64,000 bases of DNA from Vreelandella zhanjiangensis DSM 21076 (lineage in GTDB: Bacteria; Pseudomonadota; Gammaproteobacteria; Pseudomonadales; Halomonadaceae): the NCBI RefSeq assembly GCF_000377665.1, contig NZ_KB898649.1, positions 124,001 through 188,000 of the forward strand, given 5' to 3'. This document shows, one piece after another, positions 16,655 to 26,123 of the stretch. A model generated the notes under the pieces. The model searched no databases, was not told where the DNA came from, and worked only from the letters and a program-made list of their open reading frames with translations. Each line of letters starts with the position of its first letter. The first letter of the stretch is position 1. A program made the translations under genes and the position numbers.

Positions 16655-17815
16655 TTAACGTGGCAATAGCCGACGATGGGCATGAATAGACATGAGAATA
16701 CCGAACCCTGCCAACAAGGTCACGCTGGAGGTTCCACCATAACTAACCAGGGGTAACGGAACGCCCACTACGGGCAAAATACCGCTTACCATACCGACAT
16801 TTACAAACACATAAATGAAAAATGTCAGGATAATACTGCCCGCAAACAATCGACCAAACGTATCCTGAGACGAAGCCGCCAACCACAGGCCACGCCCTAC
16901 AATCATTAGGTAAAGAGCAAGTAAAATCAGCATGCCGACCAGGCCAAACTCCTCACCCAATACCGCGATAATAAAATCGGTATGCCGTTCAGGCAGAAAT
17001 TCAAGCTGCGACTGAGTACCTTCAAGCCAACCTTTTCCCCATAGCCCCCCACTACCAATTGCCGTGGTCGACTGAATAATATTCCACCCGGAACCAAGCG
17101 GGTCGCTCTCCGGGTCTAGAAAGGTTAACACTCTCTGGCGCTGATAATTGTGCATATTCATCCACAATATCGGCACACACGCGCCCAGCAGCGCGCCAAC
17201 AAATCCAATCAGGCGCCATGAAAGACCTGCAAGCAATACCACAATGACCGCTGCACTGGCGACCAAAAGCGATGTACCCAAGTCTGGCTGAATCGCGGTC
17301 AGCACTACCGGCAAGCCAATAATCACCGCACACACCACAATATCTCTTAAACGCGGCGGAAGCTGACAACGATTCAGATAGGCGGCCACCATTAACGGTA
17401 CCGCCAGCTTCATCATCTCTGACGGTTGAAAGCGGATAACGCCGGGGATCTCAAGCCAACGCTTGGCCCCCATGCCAATATCACCGGCAATTTCCACTGC
17501 CAGTAACATTACGACTCCGGCCCCATAGGCTATTGGTGCCCAGCGTAAGAATGTGGTAGGCGATAACTGCGCCAAAAATGCCATTACCGCCAGCGCCACG
17601 CCAAAGCGTATCGCCTGAGCGATTACTGACTCAATACGCTGGCCCGACGCGCTATAAAGGACCAGCAGGCCGCCAGCCATCAAAATCACTAAAAGCCCTA
17701 ATAGCCAAGGATCGATATGAATACGCTCCCAAATACTTTTACGCCGGGCTATCCCGCTGTCGGGCGGACGCACAGGATGACGACGTAATGGGCGGGTCAG
17801 TGTCTGCCAAGGCAT
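16655..17815 (-). CDS. rodA: Rod-shape SEDS glycosyltransferase RodA
   Basis: Polytopic inner-membrane protein of 386 residues of the SEDS family. RodA polymerises lipid II into glycan strands during elongation, paired with PBP2. About ten hydrophobic segments are visible. Conserved parts include GAKRWLEIP, FQPSEMMKLA, AIQPDLGTS (with the catalytic-type Asp), the loop LPERHTDFI and the C-terminal PLVSYGGTS. The stop of mrdA and the start of rodA are three bases apart, so the two partners are co-translated. Confidence 0.97.
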   Translation of the reverse strand: MPWQTLTRPLRRHPVRPPDSGIARRKSIWERIHIDPWLLGLLVILMAGGLLVLYSASGQRIESVIAQAIRFGVALAVMAFLAQLSPTTFLRWAPIAYGAGVVMLLAVEIAGDIGMGAKRWLEIPGVIRFQPSEMMKLAVPLMVAAYLNRCQLPPRLRDIVVCAVIIGLPVVLTAIQPDLGTSLLVASAAVIVVLLAGLSWRLIGFVGALLGACVPILWMNMHNYQRQRVLTFLDPESDPLGSGWNIIQSTTAIGSGGLWGKGWLEGTQSQLEFLPERHTDFIIAVLGEEFGLVGMLILLALYLMIVGRGLWLAASSQDTFGRLFAGSIILTFFIYVFVNVGMVSGILPVVGVPLPLVSYGGTSSVTLLAGFGILMSIHAHRRLLPR

Positions 17816-17818
17816 AGA

Positions 17819-19726
17819 TCAGTTCCCCTCCACTTGAGCGTTATCTTCTTGTAGAACTTCGCGTACGTCTTCAGCGTCTGGGGCTTCATCTTTCAATAGC
17901 CAGGCATCGGTCATAGCGCGCGCCAAATGCGCGGCATGCGTACTGCCGCCGCCCGCATTCTCGACGATCACCGAAACAGCAATTTGTGGGTCATCGACCG
18001 GTGCAAACGCCATAAACAGAGCATGGTCTCTCAGGCGTTCCTCAAGCTCATCAGCGTTATAGCGCTGGTCCTGGCCCAACGAAAACACCTGGGCCGTTCC
18101 CGATTTGCCGCCCATACGATACTCAAGGCCAACGCCTGTTCGCCGCGCGGTGCCCTCACTACCATTAAGAACTTTTTCCATACCGCTAAATACCCGGTCC
18201 CACCAGGCATCATTTTCCAGCTGAATATCATCCAAAGTGTTGGGTAAGTCTTGAGGCAGCGGCTCACCGCCAATTTGTAGTGCTAAACGGGGTTTTACCC
18301 AGTGGCCTCGGTTGGCAAGCGTCGCCGTTGCACTCGCTAACTGTAACGGCGTTACTTGCCAGTACCCCTGGCCAATGCCGACTGACAAGGTCTCACCGGG
18401 GTACCAGGGCTGGTTAAAGCGCTCCCGCTTCCACTCACGAGAGGGCATCAAGCCGCTGCTTTCACCCTGGACATCGTAGGCAACTCGCTGCCCGAACCCG
18501 AATCCACTCATACGTTTATCAAGATTATCGATACCTAAATCATGCGCCAGAGTGTAATAGTAAGTATTATTCGAGACCGCCAATGAGCGCTCCAGATCCA
18601 CTCGACCGTGCCCCCAGCGCAGCCAGTTTCGATAACGGCGGGAATCATTGGGTAACTGGTAATAGCCCGGGTCGTTAATCGTGCTGTCAGGCGTAATTAC
18701 ACCATCGGCAAGGCCTGCGAGGGCTAGAAAAGGCTTAATTGTAGAGCCTGGTGGGTAATGCCCACGAATCGAGCGATTAAACAGCGGCAGATCAAGATCT
18801 TCCTGCAAGCCACGGTAGGAGGCGACGTCAATTCCAGTCACGAACTGATTGCTATCAAACCCCGGCGTCGAGACCATCGCCAGGATTTCACCCGTCGCCG
18901 GAGCAATAGCCACAATGGAGCCGCGTCGACCGTCCATGAGCTCATAGGCAAGCGTCTGAAGCGACTTATCGATCGTCAGGGTAATGTTTTCACCTGGCAC
19001 AGGATCGGTACGCCCTAATTCTCTTAACACGCGCCCACGAGCGTTAGTTTCAACCTTACGCAGGCCCGCTTCGCCGTGAAGCTCTTCTTCATAGAAGCGC
19101 TCAACCCCGGTTTTTCCGATAAAGTGAGTGCCTGCATAGCGGCCGGCATCCAGAGATTGAAGCTCTTCGACGTTAATCCGCCCCACGTAACCCAGGGTAT
19201 GCGCCATCACTTCGGAGTCAGGGTAGTAACGCAGCAGCTGTGCTTCGACTTCAACACCCGGCAAGCGGTGCCGATTGACCGCGAGGCGCGCAATTTGCTC
19301 CTCGCTAAGATCACTCATCAATAGCGCAGGTTGAAAGGGGCGCTGACGCTGGCGTGAACGCACATTGAAGGCCTCTACATCCTCCTCGGGAAGTTCGAGA
19401 AGCTCGACCAGCAGTGCCAGGGTTTCATCCAGGCTATCAACGCGCTCACGCACTAACGTGAGATTATAGGTAGGTCGGTTTTCAGCCAACAGCACGCCAT
19501 TGCGATCGTAAATCAGACCGCGATTGGGCGGCAGAGGCTCAACGCGAACACGGTTTTTTTCTGACCGTGTGGTATAGATTTCATGTTGAACAATCTGTAG
19601 GTAGGCCAGACGCCCCACTAATAGGCTGGTAAGCGTTGCCACCACCAGAACAGCAAGCAGCGTTCTGACACGAAAAATACGCAGCTCTTGCTCAGAATTT
19701 TTTAGCGTGTCACGGCGCTGGGGCAT
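17819..19726 (-). CDS. mrdA: Penicillin-binding protein 2, elongation transpeptidase
   Basis: Class B PBP of 635 residues that crosslinks new peptidoglycan in the elongasome. It has an N-terminal membrane anchor (about residues 20-45), a dimerisation/pedestal region (from about 60) and the transpeptidase domain with Ser328-x-x-Lys331 (GSTIKP), SNN at 385-387 and KSGT at 541-544. It sits directly upstream of its SEDS partner rodA. The ribosome site (GAGAG) is modest. The tail after 600 is acidic. Confidence 0.97.
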   Translation of the reverse strand: MPQRRDTLKNSEQELRIFRVRTLLAVLVVATLTSLLVGRLAYLQIVQHEIYTTRSEKNRVRVEPLPPNRGLIYDRNGVLLAENRPTYNLTLVRERVDSLDETLALLVELLELPEEDVEAFNVRSRQRQRPFQPALLMSDLSEEQIARLAVNRHRLPGVEVEAQLLRYYPDSEVMAHTLGYVGRINVEELQSLDAGRYAGTHFIGKTGVERFYEEELHGEAGLRKVETNARGRVLRELGRTDPVPGENITLTIDKSLQTLAYELMDGRRGSIVAIAPATGEILAMVSTPGFDSNQFVTGIDVASYRGLQEDLDLPLFNRSIRGHYPPGSTIKPFLALAGLADGVITPDSTINDPGYYQLPNDSRRYRNWLRWGHGRVDLERSLAVSNNTYYYTLAHDLGIDNLDKRMSGFGFGQRVAYDVQGESSGLMPSREWKRERFNQPWYPGETLSVGIGQGYWQVTPLQLASATATLANRGHWVKPRLALQIGGEPLPQDLPNTLDDIQLENDAWWDRVFSGMEKVLNGSEGTARRTGVGLEYRMGGKSGTAQVFSLGQDQRYNADELEERLRDHALFMAFAPVDDPQIAVSVIVENAGGGSTHAAHLARAMTDAWLLKDEAPDAEDVREVLQEDNAQVEGN

Positions 19727-19797
19727 GGCAACAGATGACTCTCAAATCAGACGATTGACGCAACAACAGTCAACAAACACCACCACCCGTTTGAGCC

Positions 19798-20265
19798 TTA
19801 GCGGTGATAGGGGTGACCAACCAACAAGGTCCAAGCGCGATAAAGCTGCTCGGCAAGCATAATACGAACTAACGGATGCGGCAGGGTTAACGGCGAAAGC
19901 GACCACGCTTTATCCGCCATGGCAGACAGAGACGGCTCAAGACCGTCTGGCCCGCCTACCAACAGCACGATATCGCGACCTTCCATCCGCCAGGCATCAG
20001 CCTCCTGGGCTAGCTGCTCAGTCGTCCAGGGCTTACCTTTTACTTCAAGCGCCACCACATATTCATCGCCCCGCAGCTTATCTCGAATGCGTTGCGCTTC
20101 CTGGGCACGCGCTTTGGCAATATCGGCATTTTTGCCACGCTGGCCAAGCGGGATCTCTTCTATTTCAAGACTGAAATCCCGAGGGAGCCGTTTACGATAA
20201 GTTTCAATGCCCTCTTCAACCCACGCAGGCATCTTGGTACCTACCGCTAACAGCCGTACCTTCAT
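19798..20265 (-). CDS. rlmH: 23S rRNA pseudouridine-1915 N3-methyltransferase
   Basis: SPOUT-class methyltransferase of 155 residues that modifies pseudouridine 1915 of 23S rRNA on assembled 70S ribosomes. The knot region holds LLVGGPDGLEPS, and the C terminus ends in the conserved LVGHPYHR that contacts substrate. The start overlaps the rsfS stop by four bases (ATGA). The rsfS-rlmH-mrdA order matches E. coli ybeB-ybeA-mrdA. Confidence 0.96.
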   Translation of the reverse strand: MKVRLLAVGTKMPAWVEEGIETYRKRLPRDFSLEIEEIPLGQRGKNADIAKARAQEAQRIRDKLRGDEYVVALEVKGKPWTTEQLAQEADAWRMEGRDIVLLVGGPDGLEPSLSAMADKAWSLSPLTLPHPLVRIMLAEQLYRAWTLLVGHPYHR

Positions 20266-20648
20266 GACATGCTGGCTCGCTCTTCAAACTGCTCAAACGA
20301 CTCGTCTGCTTTGAAACCGTCGTTTGGAAGATCCGCCCATAAACGCTCAAGGTCATAGAGAGTACGTGCTTCTGGCAGCATTACATGAACGACAATATCG
20401 CCCAGATCCACCAGCACCCAGTCAGCATTGTCACCGCCTTCAACACCACGGGGCGCAAGACCGGCTGCTTTGGCTTTTTCCACGACGTTTTGCGCAAGTG
20501 CCGCTACATGTCGTGTAGACGTGCCGCTGGCAATCAGCATGAGGTCGGTGACCTCGGTCAAGCTGGAAACATCCAGCTGGGTAATATCGCGTGCTTTAAG
20601 TTCTTCTAACGCATCAAGCGCTAGGCTTTTCAGTGTATCGATGTGCAT
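20262..20648 (-). CDS. rsfS: Ribosomal silencing factor RsfS
   Basis: Binds ribosomal protein uL14 and blocks subunit joining under nutrient limitation. The 128-residue product has the family core DLMLIASGTSTRHV and GDIVVHVMLPEAR. Start placed at ATG 20648 (MHIDTLKS) because AGGAG lies immediately upstream, though the spacing is short. The frame runs to 20684, which would add 12 residues without a clear site. The C-terminal FKADESFEQFEERAS is longer than in E. coli. Confidence 0.94.
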   Translation of the reverse strand: MHIDTLKSLALDALEELKARDITQLDVSSLTEVTDLMLIASGTSTRHVAALAQNVVEKAKAAGLAPRGVEGGDNADWVLVDLGDIVVHVMLPEARTLYDLERLWADLPNDGFKADESFEQFEERASMS

Positions 20649-20726
20649 GACTCCTGAAGACAACCCCATTTGGTAATCGGCCAATAAAGCGGGCCATTGT
20701 AACGGCTTCTTTCGTGACTACCAGCG

Positions 20727-21398
20727 CTATTCGTCGTGCTGGGAAAAGTGTTGATAAAAGCCGTTCTTTCGAATGGCCTCTTCAACTGCATTTGGAAGCA
20801 AATAATGAATACTTTTGCCCTCCCTAAGCCGTTGGCGAATATAGGTCGCTGAAATAGCCATCATTGACGGTAGCGATAGCGTTAAAAGCCCCCCATTTGG
20901 GCGCTGCATCAGCGAGTCCACGCCTTCGACTTCGCGTTGGCCAACCAGTTCCCTTAATTCATTGGTCCAAGGCATTTGATAGCCTGGGCGCGCCATAACC
21001 ACCAGATGCGCCAGGGAAAACAAATCGCTAGCACGGTGCCATTGGTGAAGGCGCAAAAATGCATCAAATCCAATCACCATGACCAAACGCGCCTGCTCGC
21101 CGTACTCGGCCCGCAGTTGAGCGAGCGTATCGATACTATAGGATGGCCCTTCACGGCGCAGCTCACGATCATCCGCATACAGCCCCGGCGTATCACCAAT
21201 GCCGGCTTTCAGCAGCGCCAAGCGTTGCTCGGCTGATACCTGGGGTGCGCCACGCAATGGTGGCTTGGGCGCCGGTATCATATGCAGTCGATCAAGCCCC
21301 AGCGCTTCACGTACTTCCAAAGCGCTACGCAGATGGCCATGATGGACGGGATCGAACGTCCCGCCCAGCATGCCGATTTTTATCGGTTGAGAACTCAT
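20727..21398 (-). CDS. nadD: Nicotinate-nucleotide adenylyltransferase
   Basis: Adenylates nicotinate mononucleotide in NAD synthesis. The 223-residue protein opens with the nucleotidyltransferase motif GGTFDPVHHGHL (12-23) and has the second family motif ISATYIRQRL near the C terminus (the ISSTxIR pattern). It lies 13 bases after the proA stop and before rsfS, the common gammaproteobacterial order. Confidence 0.96.
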   Translation of the reverse strand: MSSQPIKIGMLGGTFDPVHHGHLRSALEVREALGLDRLHMIPAPKPPLRGAPQVSAEQRLALLKAGIGDTPGLYADDRELRREGPSYSIDTLAQLRAEYGEQARLVMVIGFDAFLRLHQWHRASDLFSLAHLVVMARPGYQMPWTNELRELVGQREVEGVDSLMQRPNGGLLTLSLPSMMAISATYIRQRLREGKSIHYLLPNAVEEAIRKNGFYQHFSQHDE

Positions 21399-21411
21399 AT
21401 CGCCCTATCCT

Positions 21412-22719
21412 TCACTGCCGAACCTGCCCATCCCCGAACACGACATACTTACGCGTCGTAAGGCCTTCCAGGCCAACGGGGCCTCGGGCGTGCAGTTTAT
21501 CGGTTGAAATACCAATTTCAGCGCCCAAACCATACTCAAAGCCATCGGCAAAGCGCGTTGAGGCATTCACGATCACTGAGCTTGAATCTACCTCGGCCAT
21601 AAAACGGCGCGCCAGCGAGTAGTCCTGAGTTACGATGGCATCGGTATGGTGCGAGCCATACTGCTCAATATGCGCAATCGCTTCATCCATCCCATCGACG
21701 ATTTTAATGGCCAAGATCGGCGCCAAGTACTCGGCATGCCAGTCGTCTTCCGATGCGGCCAGCGCCTGAGGCAGCAAGGCACGGGTACGCTCGCAGCCAC
21801 GCAGCTCAACGTCATGTTCAGCATACGCGCGGGCCAGCTCGGGTAAAATCAGATCTGCCACCGGCGCATCCACCAGCAAGGTTTCCATGGTGTTGCAGGT
21901 GCCGTAACGGTGCGTCTTGGCATTGACTGCAATGGCCAGCGCCTTGGCCGGGTCTGCAGTGGTATCGATATAGACGTGGCAGACACCATCCAGATGCTTG
22001 ATAACCGGCACCTTTGCTTCGCGGGAGATCCGCTCGATCAGCGATTTACCGCCGCGTGGAATAATCACATCCACATAGTCTGGCATACTGATCAACGCAC
22101 CCACAGCGGCGCGGTCGGTCGTTGCTACCACCTGCACGCAGCTTGCCGGCAGGCCTACCTCCTGCAAACCTTGGGTAATGCACTCAGCTATCGCTGCATT
22201 CGAGGCGCTCGCCTCGGAGCCACCTCGTAAAATGCACGCATTGCCAGATTTCAAACACAGGCTGGCGGCCTCCAGGGTGACATTGGGGCGCGACTCGTAA
22301 ATAATTCCGATCACACCTAACGGCACACGCATCTTGCCCACCTGAATGCCGCTGGGCCGATAGCTCATATCGTCAATTTCACCTACGGGATCCGGCAAGC
22401 CAGCTACTTGGCGCAACCCTTCAATCATCGCATCAACCCGGGCGTCGTTCAGCGCCAGACGGTCGAGCAGTGCACTATCCAGGCCGTTATCTTCCCCGCG
22501 CTGCATATCTTGCGCATTAGCGGCTAAAATAGCCGCTCGCGCGTCAGCGATCCGGCTTGCCATTGCCTCAAGGGCACGGTTTTTGATACCGGTATCAGCA
22601 CGACGCAGTTCGCTTGCTGCTAAACGGGCCGCTTTTCCTAGCGTTTGCATGTACGCACAAACATCACCCGAAGAGAGTTGCTGCTGGGCCTCATCTTGAA
22701 ACAGTGTTAAAACGCTCAT
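21412..22719 (-). CDS. proA: Gamma-glutamyl phosphate reductase
   Basis: NADPH-dependent second enzyme of proline synthesis, 435 residues, aldehyde-dehydrogenase fold. The catalytic Cys275 lies in [27 protein letters not shown] and [10 protein letters not shown] are further family blocks. No proB is adjacent, so the two proline genes are split here. proA is the first gene of the minus-strand run that continues through nadD to lipB. Proline is a common compatible solute in halophiles, but nothing here shows osmotic control. Confidence 0.96.
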   Translation of the reverse strand: MSVLTLFQDEAQQQLSSGDVCAYMQTLGKAARLAASELRRADTGIKNRALEAMASRIADARAAILAANAQDMQRGEDNGLDSALLDRLALNDARVDAMIEGLRQVAGLPDPVGEIDDMSYRPSGIQVGKMRVPLGVIGIIYESRPNVTLEAASLCLKSGNACILRGGSEASASNAAIAECITQGLQEVGLPASCVQVVATTDRAAVGALISMPDYVDVIIPRGGKSLIERISREAKVPVIKHLDGVCHVYIDTTADPAKALAIAVNAKTHRYGTCNTMETLLVDAPVADLILPELARAYAEHDVELRGCERTRALLPQALAASEDDWHAEYLAPILAIKIVDGMDEAIAHIEQYGSHHTDAIVTQDYSLARRFMAEVDSSSVIVNASTRFADGFEYGLGAEIGISTDKLHARGPVGLEGLTTRKYVVFGDGQVRQ

Positions 22720-22821
22720 GCTGTCTCCCTATTGTCGTTGCGCAAGCAGTATGAGTAATGCCTAAGCAATAGCGTGATCATTGTGTTCAGCGGTTAGCAC
22801 TATATTACGCTAATTAAACGT

Positions 22822-22827
22822 TATAAT
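22822..22827 (+). promoter_or_regulatory. Possible -10 element TATAAT
   Basis: A perfect TATAAT lies 90 bases before the membrane-protein gene at 22917, in the AT-rich gap between it and divergent proA. A TTAGCA at 22794 is the best -35-like hexamer but its 22-base spacing is too long, so this is only a weak promoter call. Confidence 0.3.
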
Positions 22828-22916
22828 GGGTGCTTAAGGTTTCGCATCTTGCCAGCCTTTTTTACTTCACAACTGACAAGATAAATGGCGTTATTAAAGG
22901 TGAATAGTAAGCCACC

Positions 22917-23765
22917 ATGCAAAGCAAATACAAAATTCGCCTGCTCAAGGCCAGTTTATTCGCCGCAGCGTTCGCGTTAGCGATCTGGACGCTGACCGCA
23001 CCGCCAATGGCCGCCTTACTGCTTTGGCTATCGGTGGCCTGGCTTTCCATTACCGCGCTTTTTCTGGACTTCAGTCACCGCTACTCGCATGGCTTGCCTT
23101 GGCAAGTATTGCCCGGCGCGCTGTTGCTGGGCTTGATTGCCGCTGCCCCCGAGCGTCATAACATGTTGATCTGGGCATGGGCCGCCATGTTTATGCTACC
23201 CCAGACGCGGTGGGTACTGATATTTAATGTCATCGCAGCGCTATTCTGTTGGACCTTAATTGCTTCTCAACTAAGCCTGCCAGAAAGCGGACTAATGCTG
23301 CTTCTTTTTACTCTATTGAGCCTGCTTGCATTATCCCGGGCGCGCCAGCTGGTCGATATGAATGGCGCTATTCGCCAGCGCCTGCGCTTGATTCCAAAGG
23401 TTAATCTATGGGCTGGCGAACAGCTGTTACGTGATTTACCGCGAGAGCAAACACGCTCCGAGCGCGAGGCTATCCACGCAGAGCTGGTGGTTTTTCAGGT
23501 CAAGCGACGTCAGCTCTGGCCCACGGCCAAAAAACTGTGCGCACTAACCTATACCTTTGAAAATGCTTACCGCCTTAACGGCACGACGCTTGCGGCCTTG
23601 ATGCTTTCGCGCTCGCCACAGGAAGCGGTACTGCGCCGCAAGCAGCTACACGCAGCACTTCCAGATAGCGTCTTAAGCCACTCGCTGCCATTAATTGATA
23701 TCGAGCCCGCTAACCTAACGCTTGAAGAGCTTAGCCACCCCTCTTGTCAGCGGAGTCCGAAATGA
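22917..23765 (+). CDS. Membrane protein with eroded GGDEF-like C-terminal domain
   Basis: Protein of 282 residues. The first 145 residues are very hydrophobic, with roughly five membrane segments; the rest is soluble. I do not recognise a named family. The C-terminal part aligns by eye with the GGDEF half of its downstream partner: ELVVFQVKRR, then YRLNGTTLAALMLSRSPQEA, occupies the place of the GGDEF hairpin, with no G-G-(D/E)-E-F left. If that reading is right it cannot make c-di-GMP. The start of the next gene overlaps its stop (ATGA at 23762-23765), pointing to a two-protein membrane unit. Confidence 0.75.
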   Translation: MQSKYKIRLLKASLFAAAFALAIWTLTAPPMAALLLWLSVAWLSITALFLDFSHRYSHGLPWQVLPGALLLGLIAAAPERHNMLIWAWAAMFMLPQTRWVLIFNVIAALFCWTLIASQLSLPESGLMLLLFTLLSLLALSRARQLVDMNGAIRQRLRLIPKVNLWAGEQLLRDLPREQTRSEREAIHAELVVFQVKRRQLWPTAKKLCALTYTFENAYRLNGTTLAALMLSRSPQEAVLRRKQLHAALPDSVLSHSLPLIDIEPANLTLEELSHPSCQRSPK

Positions 23766-24691
23766 CCGAGTACCCGTTTTCAAGACGTTTAATGTCGCTC
23801 GCTTACGGTGCTAGCCTGGTGTTGATGGTCGGTTATGCGTCATGGCTTTACGGGCTGGGTAACTATCGTCATTTGCTGATACCCACCTTTGTGACACTGC
23901 TGTTATTAGCCGCTTTATTAGTTCATTTAGGACAAGGCTTTAAAGGTTATATACCCCAGCTGTTGCTGTTAAGTGCTACATACCTGACGGCATTCAATGC
24001 GCTTTATCATCCCCCCCATGTATCCCCCATCTGGCTAGGCTTACCTACGGTTAGCGCTTTTTTACTTTTACCCTTATGGGCTGCGCTGCTGATCACAGGC
24101 ATACTTGGCCCACTAATTTGGTTCTTTATTTTCCATCCAGGCTTACAAGCCCCGTTCCTGCTTGGCTACGTCACGCTTATTTTACTCTTGGCGCTCCCCC
24201 GCTGGGAGCACGGTCGGCGTGGCGCGCTGCTTCGGGCAACCGATCCAAACGACTGTCAGTGCAATGCTTACAATATCGATACCTTAAAAGAGCGCCTATA
24301 CAACGAGTTTCAGCGGGCCGCCATGCTTAACAAGCGCCTGGCCGTTCTGGTGATTCATCTGCCTCAATTAGACATGGCGGAAGAGCAGTTTGGCCACCGG
24401 GCAAAAAATGCACTACTTGATACCCTATGCAATGAAGTGCATGGTCGTTGCCGTGACCACGATTTGCTCGGTCGCGCGGGAGAGGCCGCCTTCTGGCTGG
24501 TATTACCCGATACCAGTGAAAGTGGAGCATTATTAGTGCGTGAGCGGCTGCAACATGCCCTTTCCCAATGTGTATTGGTTGAAACCGGTCAACTTGAATC
24601 ACGCATCGCCGCTTGCTTGCCTCATAAAGAGAGCTTTGAGCGCTATGTACAACGCCTGAATGCCCGTGCAAAGTCATTGGCCAACGGGTGA
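23762..24691 (+). CDS. Membrane protein with degenerate GGDEF domain
   Basis: Protein of 309 residues: about five to six membrane segments (15-155), then a soluble domain of GGDEF shape. The helix LKERLYNEFQRAAMLNKRL and strand LAVLVIHLPQLD, then RDHDLLGRAGEAAFWLVLPDT and GALLVRERLQHAL, follow the diguanylate-cyclase layout. The signature G-G-(D/E)-E-F is replaced by A-G-E-A-A, and the metal-binding acid of the first strand (D-x-D) is H-x-P. Catalysis is therefore unlikely; a binding or scaffolding role is possible. Start at ATG 23762 overlaps the previous stop; the frame also reaches a TTG at 23744. Confidence 0.78.
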   Translation: MTEYPFSRRLMSLAYGASLVLMVGYASWLYGLGNYRHLLIPTFVTLLLLAALLVHLGQGFKGYIPQLLLLSATYLTAFNALYHPPHVSPIWLGLPTVSAFLLLPLWAALLITGILGPLIWFFIFHPGLQAPFLLGYVTLILLLALPRWEHGRRGALLRATDPNDCQCNAYNIDTLKERLYNEFQRAAMLNKRLAVLVIHLPQLDMAEEQFGHRAKNALLDTLCNEVHGRCRDHDLLGRAGEAAFWLVLPDTSESGALLVRERLQHALSQCVLVETGQLESRIAACLPHKESFERYVQRLNARAKSLANG

Positions 24692-24718
24692 CGGCTTAAT
24701 GCCTTTTAGGAGTTTTTT

Positions 24719-26116
24719 GTGTCTTTAGCCGATACCCTTTATCAGCTCTCGCTATCCCCGTTAATGTTAATTCTTTTAGTATTTTTGATTTCGTTGGCAG
24801 AGTCATTAGCCCTGGTCGGCCTGCTGGTGCCTGGGGTCGTACTGATAACGGCAGTGGCCTCCCTAGCAGGGCATCAATTAGTGGGGCTGCCCTGGCTAAT
24901 GGTGGCCGCGTTTATAGGGGCGGTCATAGGAGATGGTGTCAGTTTTAGCCTGGGCTATCATCAACGTGCGCAAATTACCCAGCGCTGGCCGCTTTCTGCG
25001 CACCCCGAATGGCTGGGCCGAGGCGCACGTTTTTTTGAACGTTACGGCCTTTATTCTGTGTTTATTGGCCGATTTGTAGGCCCGGTAAGGCCGATCATTC
25101 CTCTGGTGGCGGGCATGATGCGCATGCCGCCGCGCACGTTTTTATGGGCAAATATTGGTTCAGCTGCCTTGTGGGCACCGGCTTATCTATTGCCGGGCTA
25201 TTTACTGGGGCGTACTTGGCAGGAGCATCTCAACGTGCCGCCAGGCATCCAGACAGCCCTGCTTATCATGGCAGCCAGCATTGTAGTCTTGGCTGTGGTG
25301 TTCTCCTGGGGTCGTGCCCAGGTGGGTCGTCATGGGCGCCTATATCTCGCCATGGCCCGGCTGGCGCGAAAAGTACCGTTCATGCGCCGCCCATGGCTTT
25401 ATATGAGTCAGTCTGGTGAAGTGCCTATCGCTTCACTCTTGTTGCTTATCATTGCGCTAACCAGCCTTTCTGGTTGGACACTGGTAGTGGTACACCACAA
25501 CGGGCCTCTAATGCTCGACCTCTACGTTCAGCGACTGTTTACCTGGTTGCAAAGCGATACGTTGATTATGGTGGGTGCGGTATTTGCCAAGATAGGTGAC
25601 AAGCTGGGTATCGCCACGCTTCTAGCGCCGTGGGGCTTATGGATGCTGTTTAATAAGCGTATTGATGCCTTACTGCACTGGGGATTGGCCGTCGGGGGCA
25701 TTGCGTTTCTGAATACCTTTGGCAAGGCGTATTTCGGCCGCGCCCGGCCCGATACGCCGGACTATCTGATCGGCTCGCTCTCCTATCCCAGCGCCCATAC
25801 CTCCACATCGGTGGTGGTTCTGGGGCTGTTGGCGGCATTTGTAGCCTCAGAACTCTCGCGCCAAAAACGCGCCTGGGTTTACTGGGCGGCAATTGCCTTA
25901 GCCGTTCCCATGGCCCTATCCCGCTTAGTTATCGGCGTGCACTGGTTTAGTGACCTGATCGGCGGCGCGCTGCTGGGCTTGGTGGTGTGCGCGCTGGTAC
26001 GCTTAAGCTGGCAACGCTATCCGCGCCAACCGTTAACCCCCTGCCCATGGCAGTTATTAGGCGTAGCCTCACTTATCCTGATCAGCGTGAGGGTTGGCTT
26101 CTTTCCACCGGTATAA
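24719..26116 (+). CDS. Bifunctional DedA (VTT) / PAP2 phosphatase membrane protein
   Basis: Fusion of 465 residues. Residues 1-200 are a DedA/VTT module (RYGLYSVFIGRFVGPVRPIIPLVAG), a family tied to lipid flipping, including undecaprenyl phosphate recycling. Residues 230-445 are a PAP2 acid phosphatase with all three motifs: K-x6-RP (KAYFGRARP), PSAH (SYPSAHTST) and SR-x5-H-x3-D (SRLVIGVHWFSD). A natural inference is dephosphorylation and transport of undecaprenyl or other lipid phosphates at the inner membrane. It starts with GTG, with AGGAG spaced correctly. It follows the GGDEF-like pair by 27 bases. Confidence 0.9.
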   Translation: MSLADTLYQLSLSPLMLILLVFLISLAESLALVGLLVPGVVLITAVASLAGHQLVGLPWLMVAAFIGAVIGDGVSFSLGYHQRAQITQRWPLSAHPEWLGRGARFFERYGLYSVFIGRFVGPVRPIIPLVAGMMRMPPRTFLWANIGSAALWAPAYLLPGYLLGRTWQEHLNVPPGIQTALLIMAASIVVLAVVFSWGRAQVGRHGRLYLAMARLARKVPFMRRPWLYMSQSGEVPIASLLLLIIALTSLSGWTLVVVHHNGPLMLDLYVQRLFTWLQSDTLIMVGAVFAKIGDKLGIATLLAPWGLWMLFNKRIDALLHWGLAVGGIAFLNTFGKAYFGRARPDTPDYLIGSLSYPSAHTSTSVVVLGLLAAFVASELSRQKRAWVYWAAIALAVPMALSRLVIGVHWFSDLIGGALLGLVVCALVRLSWQRYPRQPLTPCPWQLLGVASLILISVRVGFFPPV

Positions 26117-26123
26117 ATAACGG

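Noticed and set aside
16612..16683. Longer MltB start overlapping rodA
   Set aside because: The extra residues do not resemble a signal peptide and the ribosome site AAAGGAG serves the ATG at 16611.
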